Assembly: GCA_900544795.1 (NCBI GenBank)
Contig: UQWM01000003.1
Location: 58,466-122,465 of the forward strand
From: an uncultured Phascolarctobacterium sp.
Lineage (GTDB): Bacteria; Bacillota; Negativicutes; Acidaminococcales; Acidaminococcaceae
DNA: 64,000 nucleotides
Reading direction: 5' to 3'
Part shown: one piece after another, positions 24,170 through 32,461 of the stretch
Position numbering within the stretch: the stretch's first letter is position 1
How the letters are laid out: the number at the start of each line of letters is the position of its first letter
The notes under the pieces: generated by a model
What the model was told of the DNA's origin: nothing
The model's database searches: none
What the model saw: the letters and a program-made list of their open reading frames with translations, nothing else
Made by a program: the position numbers and the translations under genes

Positions 24170-24538
24170 ATGACACCTGGTTCCATCCTACGCGGCATCG
24201 CTATTTTGCTGACTCTGCAATGGGTCAGTGTTTTGCTTTTACAAGCCCTGCACATCGCTTTTCCACCGGCGCTGCTGGGTATGATCCTGCTGGCTGTACT
24301 GCTTTTGACCGGAGTGATCCGTGAAGCAAGCGTAGAAGACGCCTGCACCATTTTGATCGAAAAAATGGGTATGCTTTTTTTACCGGCCGGTATCAGCATG
24401 CTGCTGTATTTAGACATCATCAAGGCCGAAAGCGTGGCTATCTTTATTACCATCATCGTCAGCAGCCTCATCATTCTGGTCACCACTACGGCCTTTGTCG
24501 AGCTGGTTTCCAAACATAGCAAAGGGGGCAAAAACTAA
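24170..24538 (+). CDS. lrgA: LrgA/CidA-family holin-like membrane protein
   Basis: A 122-residue protein with four membrane helices (about 8-25, 30-47, 62-80, 88-110) and the family signature IAFPPALLGMILL. LrgA and CidA proteins affect murein hydrolase activity and cell lysis, and in some bacteria LrgAB moves pyruvate. GAGGGG precedes the ATG. Its stop codon shares one base with the lrgB start, so the two are translationally coupled. Confidence 0.9.
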   Translation: MTPGSILRGIAILLTLQWVSVLLLQALHIAFPPALLGMILLAVLLLTGVIREASVEDACTILIEKMGMLFLPAGISMLLYLDIIKAESVAIFITIIVSSLIILVTTTAFVELVSKHSKGGKN

Positions 24539-25254
24539 TGCTTTTTCCTGACACTTTACTTAACTCACCCATGTTCGGTATCGGGCTCACCATCATCGTC
24601 TATGTTTTCTGCGAGCTGGTCGTCAACCGCTTCGAGCTTAATATTATCCCGCCCTTCGTGCTGGCCTGCCCCATAATCATGGGCATCATCTACTTTCAGG
24701 CTCCCCACGTCACCTACCAGCACTACGAAGCCGGCGCCAGCTTCATCAACTTTTTGCTGGGTCCTGCCACGGTAGCTTTGGCACTGCCACTGTACCGCAA
24801 CCGCCAAACGCTTAAAGATAACCTTGCCGTTATCGTCAGCGGCGTTATCGTCGCTACCGTCGTCGGCATCGTTTCCATCTTCGTCTGTGGCAAGCTGTTC
24901 GGCGCCAGCGATCAGGTACTGCTCTCACTGGTCCCCAAATCGGTAACTACCCCTATCGCGATGGATATTTCCAGCGTTATCGGCGGTATACCCTCTTTAA
25001 CAGCAGCCTGCGTTATTTTTACAGGTATGTTCGGCTCCACCTTCAACCACAAGATTTTGGCTTTGCTGGGCTTTAAAAACGACATCGCTATCGGTTTGGC
25101 TATCGGCGCTTCCAGCCACGGTCTCGGCACAAGTGCCTGTGTCAATAAAAGTGCCCTGCAGCTTGCTATCGGCGGCGTTGCTATTGGCCTTACCGGTATC
25201 GCTACTTCTATTTTAGCGCCGTTACTGATGCCCCTGCTGGCTAATTTGTTTTGA
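24538..25254 (+). CDS. lrgB: LrgB-family membrane protein
   Basis: A 238-residue polytopic membrane protein of normal LrgB length. Family marks are FLLGPATVALALPLYRN, PKSVTTPIAMDIS and GASSHGLGTSAC. It acts with LrgA as a membrane pair implicated in autolysis control or pyruvate transport. The reading frame begins within the lrgA stop codon (TAATG). No LytSR-type regulator lies next to it in this window. Confidence 0.92.
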   Translation: MLFPDTLLNSPMFGIGLTIIVYVFCELVVNRFELNIIPPFVLACPIIMGIIYFQAPHVTYQHYEAGASFINFLLGPATVALALPLYRNRQTLKDNLAVIVSGVIVATVVGIVSIFVCGKLFGASDQVLLSLVPKSVTTPIAMDISSVIGGIPSLTAACVIFTGMFGSTFNHKILALLGFKNDIAIGLAIGASSHGLGTSACVNKSALQLAIGGVAIGLTGIATSILAPLLMPLLANLF

Positions 25255-25276
25255 ATAAAGCTTTAATTATTTACCA

Positions 25277-25320
25277 AAAACTCAAGCCCGCTCCTGTAAA
25301 CAGGAGCGGGCTTGAGTTTT
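25277..25320. terminator. Strong bidirectional terminator behind lrgB
   Basis: A perfect 20-bp stem (25277-25296 with 25301-25320) with loop TAAA and T-runs on both strands. It ends the lrgAB transcript and also lies just beyond the micro-ORFs on the minus strand. Confidence 0.9.
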
Positions 25321-25346
25321 ATAAAGATGGTTATGCTTCGTAACGG

Positions 25347-25421
25347 TCAGCTTTTTACCAACCACGTACAAACAGCAACAATAGTAACCAAGATACTACT
25401 TGCAATAAATTCTGCACCCAT
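25347..25421 (-). CDS. Candidate 24-residue membrane micro-protein (reading 1)
   Basis: A 25-codon minus-strand frame (ATG at 25421, TGA at 25347) with AAGGTG 7 bases upstream. The product starts MGAEFIASSILV and continues as a single hydrophobic helix ending TWLVKS. It lies 128 bases past the SLC13 gene stop and just before the strong terminator at 25277-25320. It overlaps a second candidate frame (25355-25447); at most one is likely to be real. A type I-like or holin-like peptide or a small transporter partner are possibilities only. Confidence 0.35.
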   Translation of the reverse strand: MGAEFIASSILVTIVAVCTWLVKS

Positions 25422-25447
25422 TCTAACGCACCTTCTTTCTTATACAT
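25355..25447 (-). CDS. Candidate 30-residue membrane micro-protein (reading 2)
   Basis: A 31-codon minus-strand frame (ATG at 25447, TAA at 25355) with AGGTGA about 9 bases upstream, in a different frame from the 24-residue candidate it overlaps. The product begins MYKKEGALEWVQNLL and ends with a five-leucine stretch then FVRGW. A basic N-terminus, a hydrophobic helix and a nearby terminator favour a real short gene, but nothing here decides between the two frames. Confidence 0.3.
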   Translation of the reverse strand: MYKKEGALEWVQNLLQVVSWLLLLLFVRGW

Positions 25448-25476
25448 CAAAATGAATCACCTGGTAAAGTCACAGC

Positions 25477-25500
25477 TCAGGCGCCCTTGCGGGCGCCTGA
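25477..25500. other. GC-rich hairpin between SLC13 gene and micro-ORFs
   Basis: A perfect 10-bp stem (25477-25486 with 25491-25500) with loop TTGC lies 49 bases past the SLC13 stop. The T-run is on the plus-strand side, so on the minus strand it may protect an mRNA end or partly attenuate rather than fully terminate. Confidence 0.6.
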
Positions 25501-25548
25501 CTGTTTTAAAAGGAGAAATTTATATACAATCCTTCCTCAGTCGTCCCA

Positions 25549-26820
25549 TTAACCGGGGAAGAAAGGCCAAACCATCGGGATAACGATGATGGAAACGATG
25601 AAGCACAGAATTACAAGCGGTACACCGACTTTTACATAGTCCATAAACTTGTAGTTGCCGGGGCCAAGTACCAGCGTACAGGGAGGCGTGCCGACCGGAG
25701 TTGCGAAGGCACAGGAGGCTGCTACGCCGATCGCCATCAAAACGGCTTTCGGGGATGCGCCCAACTGTTGGGAGATGGCTACGCCAACAGGTGCCAGCAA
25801 TGCGGCGGCGGCCGTGTTAGACATAAACTGGGTCAAGCCGCAGGAGATGATAAACAGTACCGCGGTCATAATGATCGGAGTAGGCGCGCCGCCCATCAGG
25901 CTTACTGCCCACTCGGCAATCAATTTGCCTGCACCGGTTTTATCCATGGCCTGTGAAACAGGCATCATACCTGCGAACAGAAAAATAGTTACCCAGTCGA
26001 TAGAAGAATAGGCCTGTTTTTCAGTCAGGCAGCCCGAGAGTACGCAAACCAACGCACCAATGATCGCTGCCATTTCCAATGAGATACCTTTGATATCCAG
26101 GGCCATAACTAAAACTACAACAATCAGGATCAAGCCGGAAATGATCTGCTTTTTACCGTCATGTACTGTAGCTTCTATTTCCTGTTCGATCTCCTGGTCT
26201 GCGTCAAGCTCGGCCTTTGGCAGTAGATACTTGCCAAGGAACATCATATAAATGATTGCTACAACGGTGATCGGGATACCGATCCAGGCAAATTCAAAGA
26301 AAGAAAACGGTTCATAACCAAAGGATTTCAACGCACCAGAAACAATGATGTTAGGCGGTGTGCCGACCAATGTAATGATGCCGCCAACGCCGGCCGCATA
26401 GGCCAAGGGCATCAGCTGACGAGATGCCGGGATCTTAGCTGCGGCGCAGATACCTAAAACGACAGGCATCAGACAGGCTGCCGTACCTGTGTTAGACAGG
26501 ACGGAGGAAAGACCCGCGCCGACGATCATGATACCAAACATCAGGCTATTTTCGCTGGTACCGGAAAACCTGACGATGGAAATACCTATTTTTTGCGCTA
26601 AACCTGTATGGAACATGGCCGCGCCAACAACGAACATACCTGCAAAAAGTACTACCGTGGAATCAGAAAGACCTGAGAAAACCTGTTTTGCGGGGATAAA
26701 ACCCAAGAGCCCGCAAGCGATAGCGCCGCTCATAGCGGTGATGGCCAGAGGAATAAGTTCAGTAATAAATAATAGAGCCACGATTGCCAGAACGATCAAA
26801 CATTTTACTGCCGGTGTCAT
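25549..26820 (-). CDS. SLC13/DASS-family sodium-coupled anion symporter
   Basis: A 423-residue membrane transporter with about 11-12 helices in two inverted repeats. Each repeat has the family SNT motif and a following TP motif: SNTGTAACLMP with GTPPNIIVSGAL, and SNTAAAALLAP with VGTPPCTLVLGPG. These bind sodium and the carboxylate substrate. Dicarboxylates (succinate, malate, fumarate), citrate or sulfate are possible. A charged cytoplasmic loop (DADQEIEQEIEATVHDGKKQ) splits the halves. The start is the ATG at 26820 with GAGGTGAG upstream; the GTG at 26829 lies inside that site. An upstream palindrome suggests regulation. Confidence 0.88.
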   Translation of the reverse strand: MTPAVKCLIVLAIVALLFITELIPLAITAMSGAIACGLLGFIPAKQVFSGLSDSTVVLFAGMFVVGAAMFHTGLAQKIGISIVRFSGTSENSLMFGIMIVGAGLSSVLSNTGTAACLMPVVLGICAAAKIPASRQLMPLAYAAGVGGIITLVGTPPNIIVSGALKSFGYEPFSFFEFAWIGIPITVVAIIYMMFLGKYLLPKAELDADQEIEQEIEATVHDGKKQIISGLILIVVVLVMALDIKGISLEMAAIIGALVCVLSGCLTEKQAYSSIDWVTIFLFAGMMPVSQAMDKTGAGKLIAEWAVSLMGGAPTPIIMTAVLFIISCGLTQFMSNTAAAALLAPVGVAISQQLGASPKAVLMAIGVAASCAFATPVGTPPCTLVLGPGNYKFMDYVKVGVPLVILCFIVSIIVIPMVWPFFPG

Positions 26821-26967
26821 ATAGCTCACCTCACTTCTTTAAATACCCTGCCTAAAACTTCTCCATGGAGTTTTGGGGAACCTTAGATTCCTTAACTACA
26901 TTGTAACCCTTTAAATTTTTTTAGTTGATGTTTACTCTTACCCAAACCTTTACATTATTGTCGCCAA

Positions 26968-26999
26968 TTATTTAATTAAGTTAAATAATTATTTAACTT
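26968..26999. promoter_or_regulatory. Palindromic operator candidate upstream of the SLC13 gene
   Basis: A perfect 22-bp palindrome (AAGTTAAATAA at 26978-26988 with TTATTTAACTT at 26989-26999) overlaps a further TTATTTAA at 26968-26975, giving three copies of the same 8-mer in alternating orientation. It lies about 150 bases before the SLC13 start and is a plausible dimer-binding site. AT-richness makes chance palindromes more likely here. Confidence 0.45.
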
Positions 27000-27013
27000 T
27001 TCGTTGCCGTAGC

Positions 27014-27075
27014 CACAGGCATCCTTACTCCGCACTACAGCTAGCGTTAAGGCCTCTGTTGCCTGTGCATTTTTT
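27014..27075 (+). terminator. Orphan terminator-like hairpin (plus strand)
   Basis: CACAGGCA (27014-27021) pairs with TGCCTGTG (27060-27067) around a 38-base loop, followed by CATTTTTTA. No plus-strand gene ends here, so it may be the end of an unrecognised short RNA, or chance. Confidence 0.35.
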
Positions 27076-27217
27076 AGGAATTACAAATACTTTTTCAATT
27101 TTATTTTCGTGTGCTTTTTCTTGTATTTTTATTGCCGACCTATAAAAAATTTAAAAGTGTTGTCAGCGCAACAGCATCTGCTTAGCCACTTCTGATTTTT
27201 TTATTTTTCAACACAAA

Positions 27218-27251
27218 AAAGCAGACATTCTTTTTTCTGAACGTCTGCTTT
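27218..27251 (-). terminator. Intrinsic terminator of the CYTH-CHAD operon
   Basis: A 13-bp stem with one mismatch (27218-27230 with 27239-27251) and a T-rich loop; on the minus strand six Ts follow. It lies 60 bases beyond the CYTH-CHAD gene stop. Confidence 0.75.
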
Positions 27252-27310
27252 AAGTTGCCCAAAGCACAAATAATTTGCCCTATTTAGAGGTTTTACTTTG
27301 ATATGCTATT

Positions 27311-28825
27311 TTATTTTTTTAAGTCTTCCAGCACTTTGCTGTAAGCTTTAAAGGCTTTAACGTTGGTCGCCTGCATAGACTGCAACCGCCAGCCTATCAA
27401 AAGGCCGCTGTCGCGGTAAAGGGCGCGGCTGTTGTTGCCTTTGATGCAGTTAAGCAGGCATTTGCTGCTGTATACATCGTAAACCAGCACCTGAATGCGT
27501 TTATACAGCTCTTGGATATCCTTCCATGCCGTTTTGCTGATCCTGTCTATTTTGAGGCTACGGCGGGAGTAATACATGGCCTCGCAGATACGCAGGATAC
27601 TTTTGGCCTGCGCTTCGTCGATTTTTTCGCCCTTGATCTCCAGCTCCTTCAGCAGGTTATACCAGTCTTCGATGCGGCAGCCTGCCAGCTGCTCCACTTC
27701 CACATAGTAGCTGTTCTGCCACAGCGATTGTTCTGTCCAGGCCAAAAGCCTGAAGATACAGCGGCTGTAAACGCCCTGCTCTATCTGTTTGTTTATCTCG
27801 GCTAAAATGCTTTCCATGGCTTCCGTCAGCTTTTCGGCCAGCAGCGGCCTTTGCAGCCAGTTGCTGCCTGCAGTCCCGTGCAGCGCCTGCCATTGCAGCA
27901 GCAGCCGTTTGTAGCGGAACAACACGTCCAATGTACCTGCCGGTTCGCCCAGGAGCTTACGCATCTTATCGTATTCACCGTCGGCCAGTAGCGGTTTGAT
28001 GAGCGCCAGCAGCGCCTGCAGATGCTTAAATTGGGGCAGCAGCAGCTTATCGGCCTGTACAAGCAGGTTGCTGTCGTCACGCAGCTTGTTTTGCAGCTGT
28101 AAGATACGGTCGCTGTAATATTCCAGTAATTTGCTCAGTTCGTCCTGCACCATACCGCCGCGGTCGATCTTGAGCCGGCCTTTGGGCAGCTCATGTTCTT
28201 TGCCGTTACCCAGCAAATGCAGCCCACGGGCGAATTTGCTGCGGGGTTCGATGAAAACGGGTACTTTGGCAGCCAGCTGGGCAGTAAATTCCAGCAGATC
28301 GGCTTTAGTGCCATCCTTGATCTCCAACTCTACTTCGTCTATTTTTTCTTTTTGCTTACCTGCCGTGATGCGGCCCTGGTCGATAGCCATTTCCAAAACC
28401 GTGCCCGGCGTCACCTGCAAAAGCCGTACTTCCCGCTTTACTTCTACGGTAAACAGCATGTGCAGCTCGTCGCCTGCCAGCAGCGCTTCCAGGTCGGCTT
28501 CCAGTCCCAGCTCGGCAAAGCCTGTAAGTACTGGTTCCTGCTTTTTAAGGGGGATATTAAACTCGCGGCGCGCCGAAAGGCCACCGCCGGAAGCCTGTTC
28601 TGTTTTGATAGTAGCTTCGTATTTCTTGCCGTTCCTGCGGATACGGTAGGCCATCCCCGCCTCGGTCAGCTTATAGGCGTCCGTATCGTAATAGGTGGTT
28701 ACCAACTCTTGTTTGGCAAAGCTGCCTTTGACTGTTTTACCGACGATCAGATCGGAGGCCAAAAGTTTTTTTAAATCCTTATGGGCAATCGTCAACTTCA
28801 TTTCCATTTCTACTGTTTTATCCAT
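27311..28825 (-). CDS. CYTH-CHAD domain protein (triphosphate tunnel metalloenzyme)
   Basis: A 504-residue two-domain protein. The N-terminal CYTH domain (about 1-200) has the signature EMEMKL (residues 6-11), TTYYDTDAYKL, YRIRRNGKKYEATIKT and later EVELEIKDGTKAD: the acidic and basic residues of an eight-stranded tunnel that binds metal-triphosphate. The C-terminal CHAD domain (about 215-504) is helical and rich in His, Arg and Lys, a type that binds polyphosphate. E. coli YgiF has this layout and hydrolyses inorganic triphosphate. AGGAAGG precedes the ATG. It is the last gene after a small unknown and a VTT membrane protein. Confidence 0.88.
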   Translation of the reverse strand: MDKTVEMEMKLTIAHKDLKKLLASDLIVGKTVKGSFAKQELVTTYYDTDAYKLTEAGMAYRIRRNGKKYEATIKTEQASGGGLSARREFNIPLKKQEPVLTGFAELGLEADLEALLAGDELHMLFTVEVKREVRLLQVTPGTVLEMAIDQGRITAGKQKEKIDEVELEIKDGTKADLLEFTAQLAAKVPVFIEPRSKFARGLHLLGNGKEHELPKGRLKIDRGGMVQDELSKLLEYYSDRILQLQNKLRDDSNLLVQADKLLLPQFKHLQALLALIKPLLADGEYDKMRKLLGEPAGTLDVLFRYKRLLLQWQALHGTAGSNWLQRPLLAEKLTEAMESILAEINKQIEQGVYSRCIFRLLAWTEQSLWQNSYYVEVEQLAGCRIEDWYNLLKELEIKGEKIDEAQAKSILRICEAMYYSRRSLKIDRISKTAWKDIQELYKRIQVLVYDVYSSKCLLNCIKGNNSRALYRDSGLLIGWRLQSMQATNVKAFKAYSKVLEDLKK

Positions 28826-28837
28826 GTTATCGCCTTC

Positions 28838-29095
28838 CTATTCCGCGATGGAACCGCGGACTTCTGTAAAAATAACCTGGGCTTCGTCTAAAGCATATAC
28901 CTTAGGAGTCAGTTGGCGCAAGTCTTCAATACGCCAGCCCGCATTCTGTGCTTCCAGCTTCGCCAGCGCTTCTTCCAGACTGTCGGCTGCCACTATGGCC
29001 AGCGCATCCAGATAAAAGTGGCTTTGCACGCAGGGTTCATTGATCATACTGTGGCTGTGATAAGTTTTATTGTGTCGCCAAACGTAAACCTTCAT
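28838..29095 (-). CDS. Small uncharacterised protein
   Basis: An 85-residue soluble protein that I do not recognise. It starts at the ATG at 29095 with AAAGGAG upstream. Visible features are an N-terminal His-rich stretch (WRHNKTYHSHSM), a Cys in EPCVQSHFY, and a helix DSLEEALAKLEAQNAGW typical of small DUF domains that follow a beta strand. It lies 12 bases before the CYTH-CHAD gene and 6 bases after the VTT gene, so the three are co-transcribed. Confidence 0.65.
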   Translation of the reverse strand: MKVYVWRHNKTYHSHSMINEPCVQSHFYLDALAIVAADSLEEALAKLEAQNAGWRIEDLRQLTPKVYALDEAQVIFTEVRGSIAE

Positions 29096-29101
29096 CACTA
29101 T

Positions 29102-29791
29102 CTACTCCTTTAACTTTTTATGTTCACCGCCAAGGGCCCACCAGGCCAGGGGAATACCAAAAGCGGCTATCACTACGGTGATAGACAAGTACAGCCCCTG
29201 CCCGCCTAAAAGCGAGTCGGCCAGCAGGTTGTAGGCGATAGCGCCGGGCAGCATGCCCAGCACCGTTGCCGCCGCATAAAGCTGCAAACGCATATTACAG
29301 CAACCGGCAATGATGCTGACCGGGTCATAAGGAAAAATAGGCACAGTGCGCAGCCACAGCATTTTACCGAAACCGCCGCTGCCGCCCAAATAATTGGTCA
29401 GCCTTTCACCCCAGCGGCCGCCATAGCGGTCGAGTAGACGCCTGCCACCGCCGGAATGGCCTAAAAAGTAGCACAAAACCGCACTGCCCAGACCGCCCAG
29501 CAGCAAATAAACGACGCCCAGCAAAGGGCCGAATAAAATACTGGCGCTGAGGTTCAAAAACAAACTTGGAAAAAACAGCAGCGGCCGTACCGTATATAAA
29601 GCGATATAGACCAGCGGCCCTAACGTACCATAAGATGCTACCCAGCGGCGCACGTCCTCGACTGACGAGGGATGAAATATATAGGGCGAGCTGTGCAGCT
29701 GCCACAAAGCACATAGGATCAGCACCGCCAAAGCGGCAAAGCGCAGCAGTTCACGGTGACGCCTGACCCAATTCAAAAAATTTTCTATCAT
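29102..29791 (-). CDS. TVP38/TMEM64-family (VTT domain) membrane protein
   Basis: A 229-residue membrane protein of the DedA/VTT superfamily. It has an N-terminal helix (17-33), then the VTT core with RPLLFFPSLFLNLSASILFGP, GSAVLCYFLGHSGGG and LRTVPIFPYDPVSIIAG, the last being the signature with Arg and Pro. Bacterial relatives move or flip lipids across the inner membrane. It leads the operon with the small unknown and the CYTH-CHAD protein. The link to polyphosphate-type metabolism is only by neighbourhood. Confidence 0.87.
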   Translation of the reverse strand: MIENFLNWVRRHRELLRFAALAVLILCALWQLHSSPYIFHPSSVEDVRRWVASYGTLGPLVYIALYTVRPLLFFPSLFLNLSASILFGPLLGVVYLLLGGLGSAVLCYFLGHSGGGRRLLDRYGGRWGERLTNYLGGSGGFGKMLWLRTVPIFPYDPVSIIAGCCNMRLQLYAAATVLGMLPGAIAYNLLADSLLGGQGLYLSITVVIAAFGIPLAWWALGGEHKKLKE

Positions 29792-29867
29792 TATTTACCA
29801 CCATTCTCTGCTTATATGATAGCCTGTTCTGACTATTTTCGCAAGATAATGCTGCAAACGCAAAAAT

Positions 29868-29889
29868 AGCCGGCAGATAACTGCCGGCT
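29868..29889 (-). terminator. Intrinsic terminator of the liv operon
   Basis: AGCCGGCA (29868-29875) pairs with TGCCGGCT (29882-29889); on the minus strand ATTTTTG follows. It lies 7 bases past the livF stop. Confidence 0.8.
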
Positions 29890-29896
29890 GCTGTGT

Positions 29897-30616
29897 TTAT
29901 TTTTGGTTGCGTTTTTTGCCCAGATAAGCGGCTTTGATATCGGGATTTTCCAGCAGTTCCTGACCTGTACCGGTCAGAGTGATCTTGCCGGTTTCCAGTA
30001 CATAAGCATGGTGGGCGATCTTCAACGCCATATTGGCGTTCTGCTCGATCAGCAGGATGGTCATGCCACGGCTGTTGATCTCCTGAATGATATTAAAAAT
30101 ATCTTTGATGATCAGCGGCGCCAGGCCTAAGGAAGGTTCGTCCATCATCATCAGCTGCGGCCGCGACAAAAGGGCCCGGCCTACCGCCAGCATTTGCTGC
30201 TCGCCACCGGACAGAGTACCCGCCATTTGCCAGCTGCGTTCCTGCAAGCGTGGGAACAACTCGTACACCCATTTGATGTCTTTGGCTATCTCTTCTTTAT
30301 CATTGCGCATATAAGCGCCGATCTGCAAGTTCTCCAGTACGGTAAGGTTTGGGAACACGCGGCGGCCTTCCGGCACCAGCGTGATACCTGTTTTAACTAT
30401 TTTCTGGGAATTGAGCCCGGTGATGTTCTGCTCGTTGTAGGTGATGATACCGCTTTTAGGCTTCACCAAACCAACGATAGTGCGCAGCAGGGTGCTTTTG
30501 CCGGCACCGTTAGCTCCGATCAGCGTTACGATCTTGCCTTCAGGTACTTCCAGCGAAATACCTTTGAGTGCTTCGATGCCGCCGTAAGCTACAAATAAGT
30601 CTTCTACTCTAAGCAT
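29897..30616 (-). CDS. livF: Branched-chain amino-acid ABC transporter ATP-binding protein LivF
   Basis: A 239-residue ABC ATPase. Walker A GANGAGKSTLLR, Q-loop LVPEGRRVFP, signature LSGGEQQMLAVGRALLS, Walker B LMMMDEPSLGL and the H-loop region IEQNANMAL are all typical of LivF. It hydrolyses ATP with LivG to drive LivHM. The start is the ATG at 30616, GGGGGTGG upstream; an ATG two codons earlier is possible. Its start overlaps the livG end by 8 bases. It is the last gene of livKHMGF. Confidence 0.93.
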   Translation of the reverse strand: MLRVEDLFVAYGGIEALKGISLEVPEGKIVTLIGANGAGKSTLLRTIVGLVKPKSGIITYNEQNITGLNSQKIVKTGITLVPEGRRVFPNLTVLENLQIGAYMRNDKEEIAKDIKWVYELFPRLQERSWQMAGTLSGGEQQMLAVGRALLSRPQLMMMDEPSLGLAPLIIKDIFNIIQEINSRGMTILLIEQNANMALKIAHHAYVLETGKITLTGTGQELLENPDIKAAYLGKKRNQK

Positions 30617-31391
30617 CTTCATCCACCCCCAGGTAAGCGTCGATAACGCATTTGTTATTTTGGATCTCTTCCGGCGTACCTTCGGCAATGGTCATACCAA
30701 AATCTAAAACGTAAATACGGTCAGAGATTTCCATGACCAGATCCATATGATGCTCGATCATAAAGACGGTCAGCTTGTATTCGTCACGGATCTGACGGAT
30801 AAAGTCCGTCAGTTCTTCGGTTTCTTTGGGGTTCATACCTGCGGCCGGTTCGTCCAGCAGCAGCAGGCGCGGGCCTGTAGCCAAAGCACGGACGATCTCC
30901 AGACGGCGTTGCTGGCCGTAAGGCAGGCTGGAAGATTTTTCGTGGCGCAGCTCCCACAGATCAACCTTGCGCAGTAATTCTTCGACGGAAGCTTCCATCT
31001 CGCGCTGCTCTTTATTGTACCAGGGCAGGTGCAGCGCAGCCGACATAAAGTCGGATTTAAGGTGCAGATGCTTGGCGATCATAACGTTTTCGTATACGGA
31101 TAAGTTTTTGAACAGGCGGATATTCTGGAAAGTACGGGCCACACCCATTTTAGCGATCTCGCTGGGGCGTTTGCCGGTAATGGTCTGCTGCTCGCCTTTG
31201 GCATCGGTATATACTACGTCGCCGCTGGTAGGCGTATAAACGCCGGTGATCATATTAAAGGCTGTCGTCTTGCCAGCACCGTTAGGGCCGATCAAAGCCA
31301 CGATCTCATGCTCGTTGATCTCGATATTGAGCAGGTTGACGGCAGTAACACCGCCGAACTGCATAGTGATATTATCAGTTTTTAAAATCAT
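30609..31391 (-). CDS. livG: Branched-chain amino-acid ABC transporter ATP-binding protein LivG
   Basis: A 260-residue ABC ATPase. Walker A GPNGAGKTTAFN, Q-loop VARTFQNIRLF, signature LPYGQQRRLEIVRALA, Walker B LLLLDEPAAGMN, H-loop MIEHHMDLVM, and the LivG C-terminal extension ending AYLGVDEDA. It pairs with LivF at the inner face of the LivHM permease. AAAGGAG precedes the ATG; the gene overlaps livM by 4 bases. Confidence 0.94.
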   Translation of the reverse strand: MILKTDNITMQFGGVTAVNLLNIEINEHEIVALIGPNGAGKTTAFNMITGVYTPTSGDVVYTDAKGEQQTITGKRPSEIAKMGVARTFQNIRLFKNLSVYENVMIAKHLHLKSDFMSAALHLPWYNKEQREMEASVEELLRKVDLWELRHEKSSSLPYGQQRRLEIVRALATGPRLLLLDEPAAGMNPKETEELTDFIRQIRDEYKLTVFMIEHHMDLVMEISDRIYVLDFGMTIAEGTPEEIQNNKCVIDAYLGVDEDA

Positions 31392-32461
31392 CTTTCTGCT
31401 CCTTTCCGCCCAAACAGGCTGAGAGGATTTTTACAGAAGTCGCGAACGGCCTGCCAGGTAAACTCGCGCGTCCCCATAATGCCATGCCGCCAGAAGAGCA
31501 CGCAGGCCATCAGAAGCACCGAGAAAATTACCATGCGGAAGCCGGGACGGAACAAAGGAATATTCATGCCGAAAAGCATCAACGGTTCGTCGAAAACGCG
31601 CAGGAATTCGAGCCCTGCCGTAACGATGACCGCACCCAGCATACTGCCGGTGATACTGCCCATACCGCCTAAAACGATGATTAAAAGGAAGTTATAGGTC
31701 AAAGTGAAAAGGAAGTTTTTGGGATCGACGGTACCCAGCAAAGCGCCGTACAAGCCACCGCCCACACCGGCAAAAAAGGCACTGATCATAAAAGCCAGGT
31801 TTTTGTGCCAGAACAGGCTGACGCCCATAGCTTCTGCCGCGATCTCATCCTCACGGATAGCCTTGAAGGCACGGCCGTAGGAAGAGTTGATAAGCAGGGC
31901 CATAAAGATAAAGGTCACTGCCGTTGCCAAAAAGATATAACGCACATCGTTAAGGGGTGGGATATCTTTGATACCCAGCGCGCCGTTAGTAATGGTTTGC
32001 GCGTTAGTTATCCAGATACGGATGATCTCGGAAAAGCCCAGGGTCGCTACGGCCAGATAGTCGCCGCGCAGACGCAACACCGGCGTACCGATGACAAAGG
32101 CCACTAAAGCCGCCAAGAGGCCGCCGACAATGAGCGCCAGCCACAGGGGCATATGGATATCGGCAATCATGGGATTCATGGGTGCCGCATAAAAAACATT
32201 GGCACGCAGCTCAACAGGTACGGTAAAGATACCGACCACATAGGCTCCGATAGCCATAAACCCGGCCTGACCCAGTGAAAACTGCCCAACAAAGCCGTTG
32301 GTAAGGTTCATAGATAAGCCGATGATCGCATAAACCAGGCACAGATTGGCGATCCTGCGGATGTAGGAGTCCATTTCGGTTTGGACGAAGCAGGCAACGC
32401 CAAAGAGTGCGGCAACGGCGATCAAAGTAAGGAAAATGTCTTTCTTTTTCATCTTCGTCAC
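31388..32461 (-). CDS. livM: Branched-chain amino-acid ABC transporter permease LivM
   Basis: A 357-residue permease with about nine to ten membrane helices. Family marks are GLSMNLTNGFVGQFSLGQAGFM near the N-terminus and the coupling loop REDEIAAEAMGVSLFWHKNLAF, which contacts the ATPases. The start is a GTG at 32461 overlapping the livH stop as GTGA, with GGAG and AAGGTG close by; an ATG at 32452 would drop three residues. It forms the heterodimeric channel with LivH. Confidence 0.92.
   Translation of the reverse strand: MTKMKKKDIFLTLIAVAALFGVACFVQTEMDSYIRRIANLCLVYAIIGLSMNLTNGFVGQFSLGQAGFMAIGAYVVGIFTVPVELRANVFYAAPMNPMIADIHMPLWLALIVGGLLAALVAFVIGTPVLRLRGDYLAVATLGFSEIIRIWITNAQTITNGALGIKDIPPLNDVRYIFLATAVTFIFMALLINSSYGRAFKAIREDEIAAEAMGVSLFWHKNLAFMISAFFAGVGGGLYGALLGTVDPKNFLFTLTYNFLLIIVLGGMGSITGSMLGAVIVTAGLEFLRVFDEPLMLFGMNIPLFRPGFRMVIFSVLLMACVLFWRHGIMGTREFTWQAVRDFCKNPLSLFGRKGAER

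Larger units (their letters stand above)
26821..27217. other. AT-rich intergenic region upstream of the SLC13 gene
   Basis: No gene is seen in this stretch. It holds the SLC13 leader, a palindrome at 26968-26999 and a hairpin with plus-strand T-run at 27014-27075. I could not find a convincing promoter pair for SLC13; a TACAAT on the minus strand near 26907 lacks a good -35. Confidence 0.6.
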
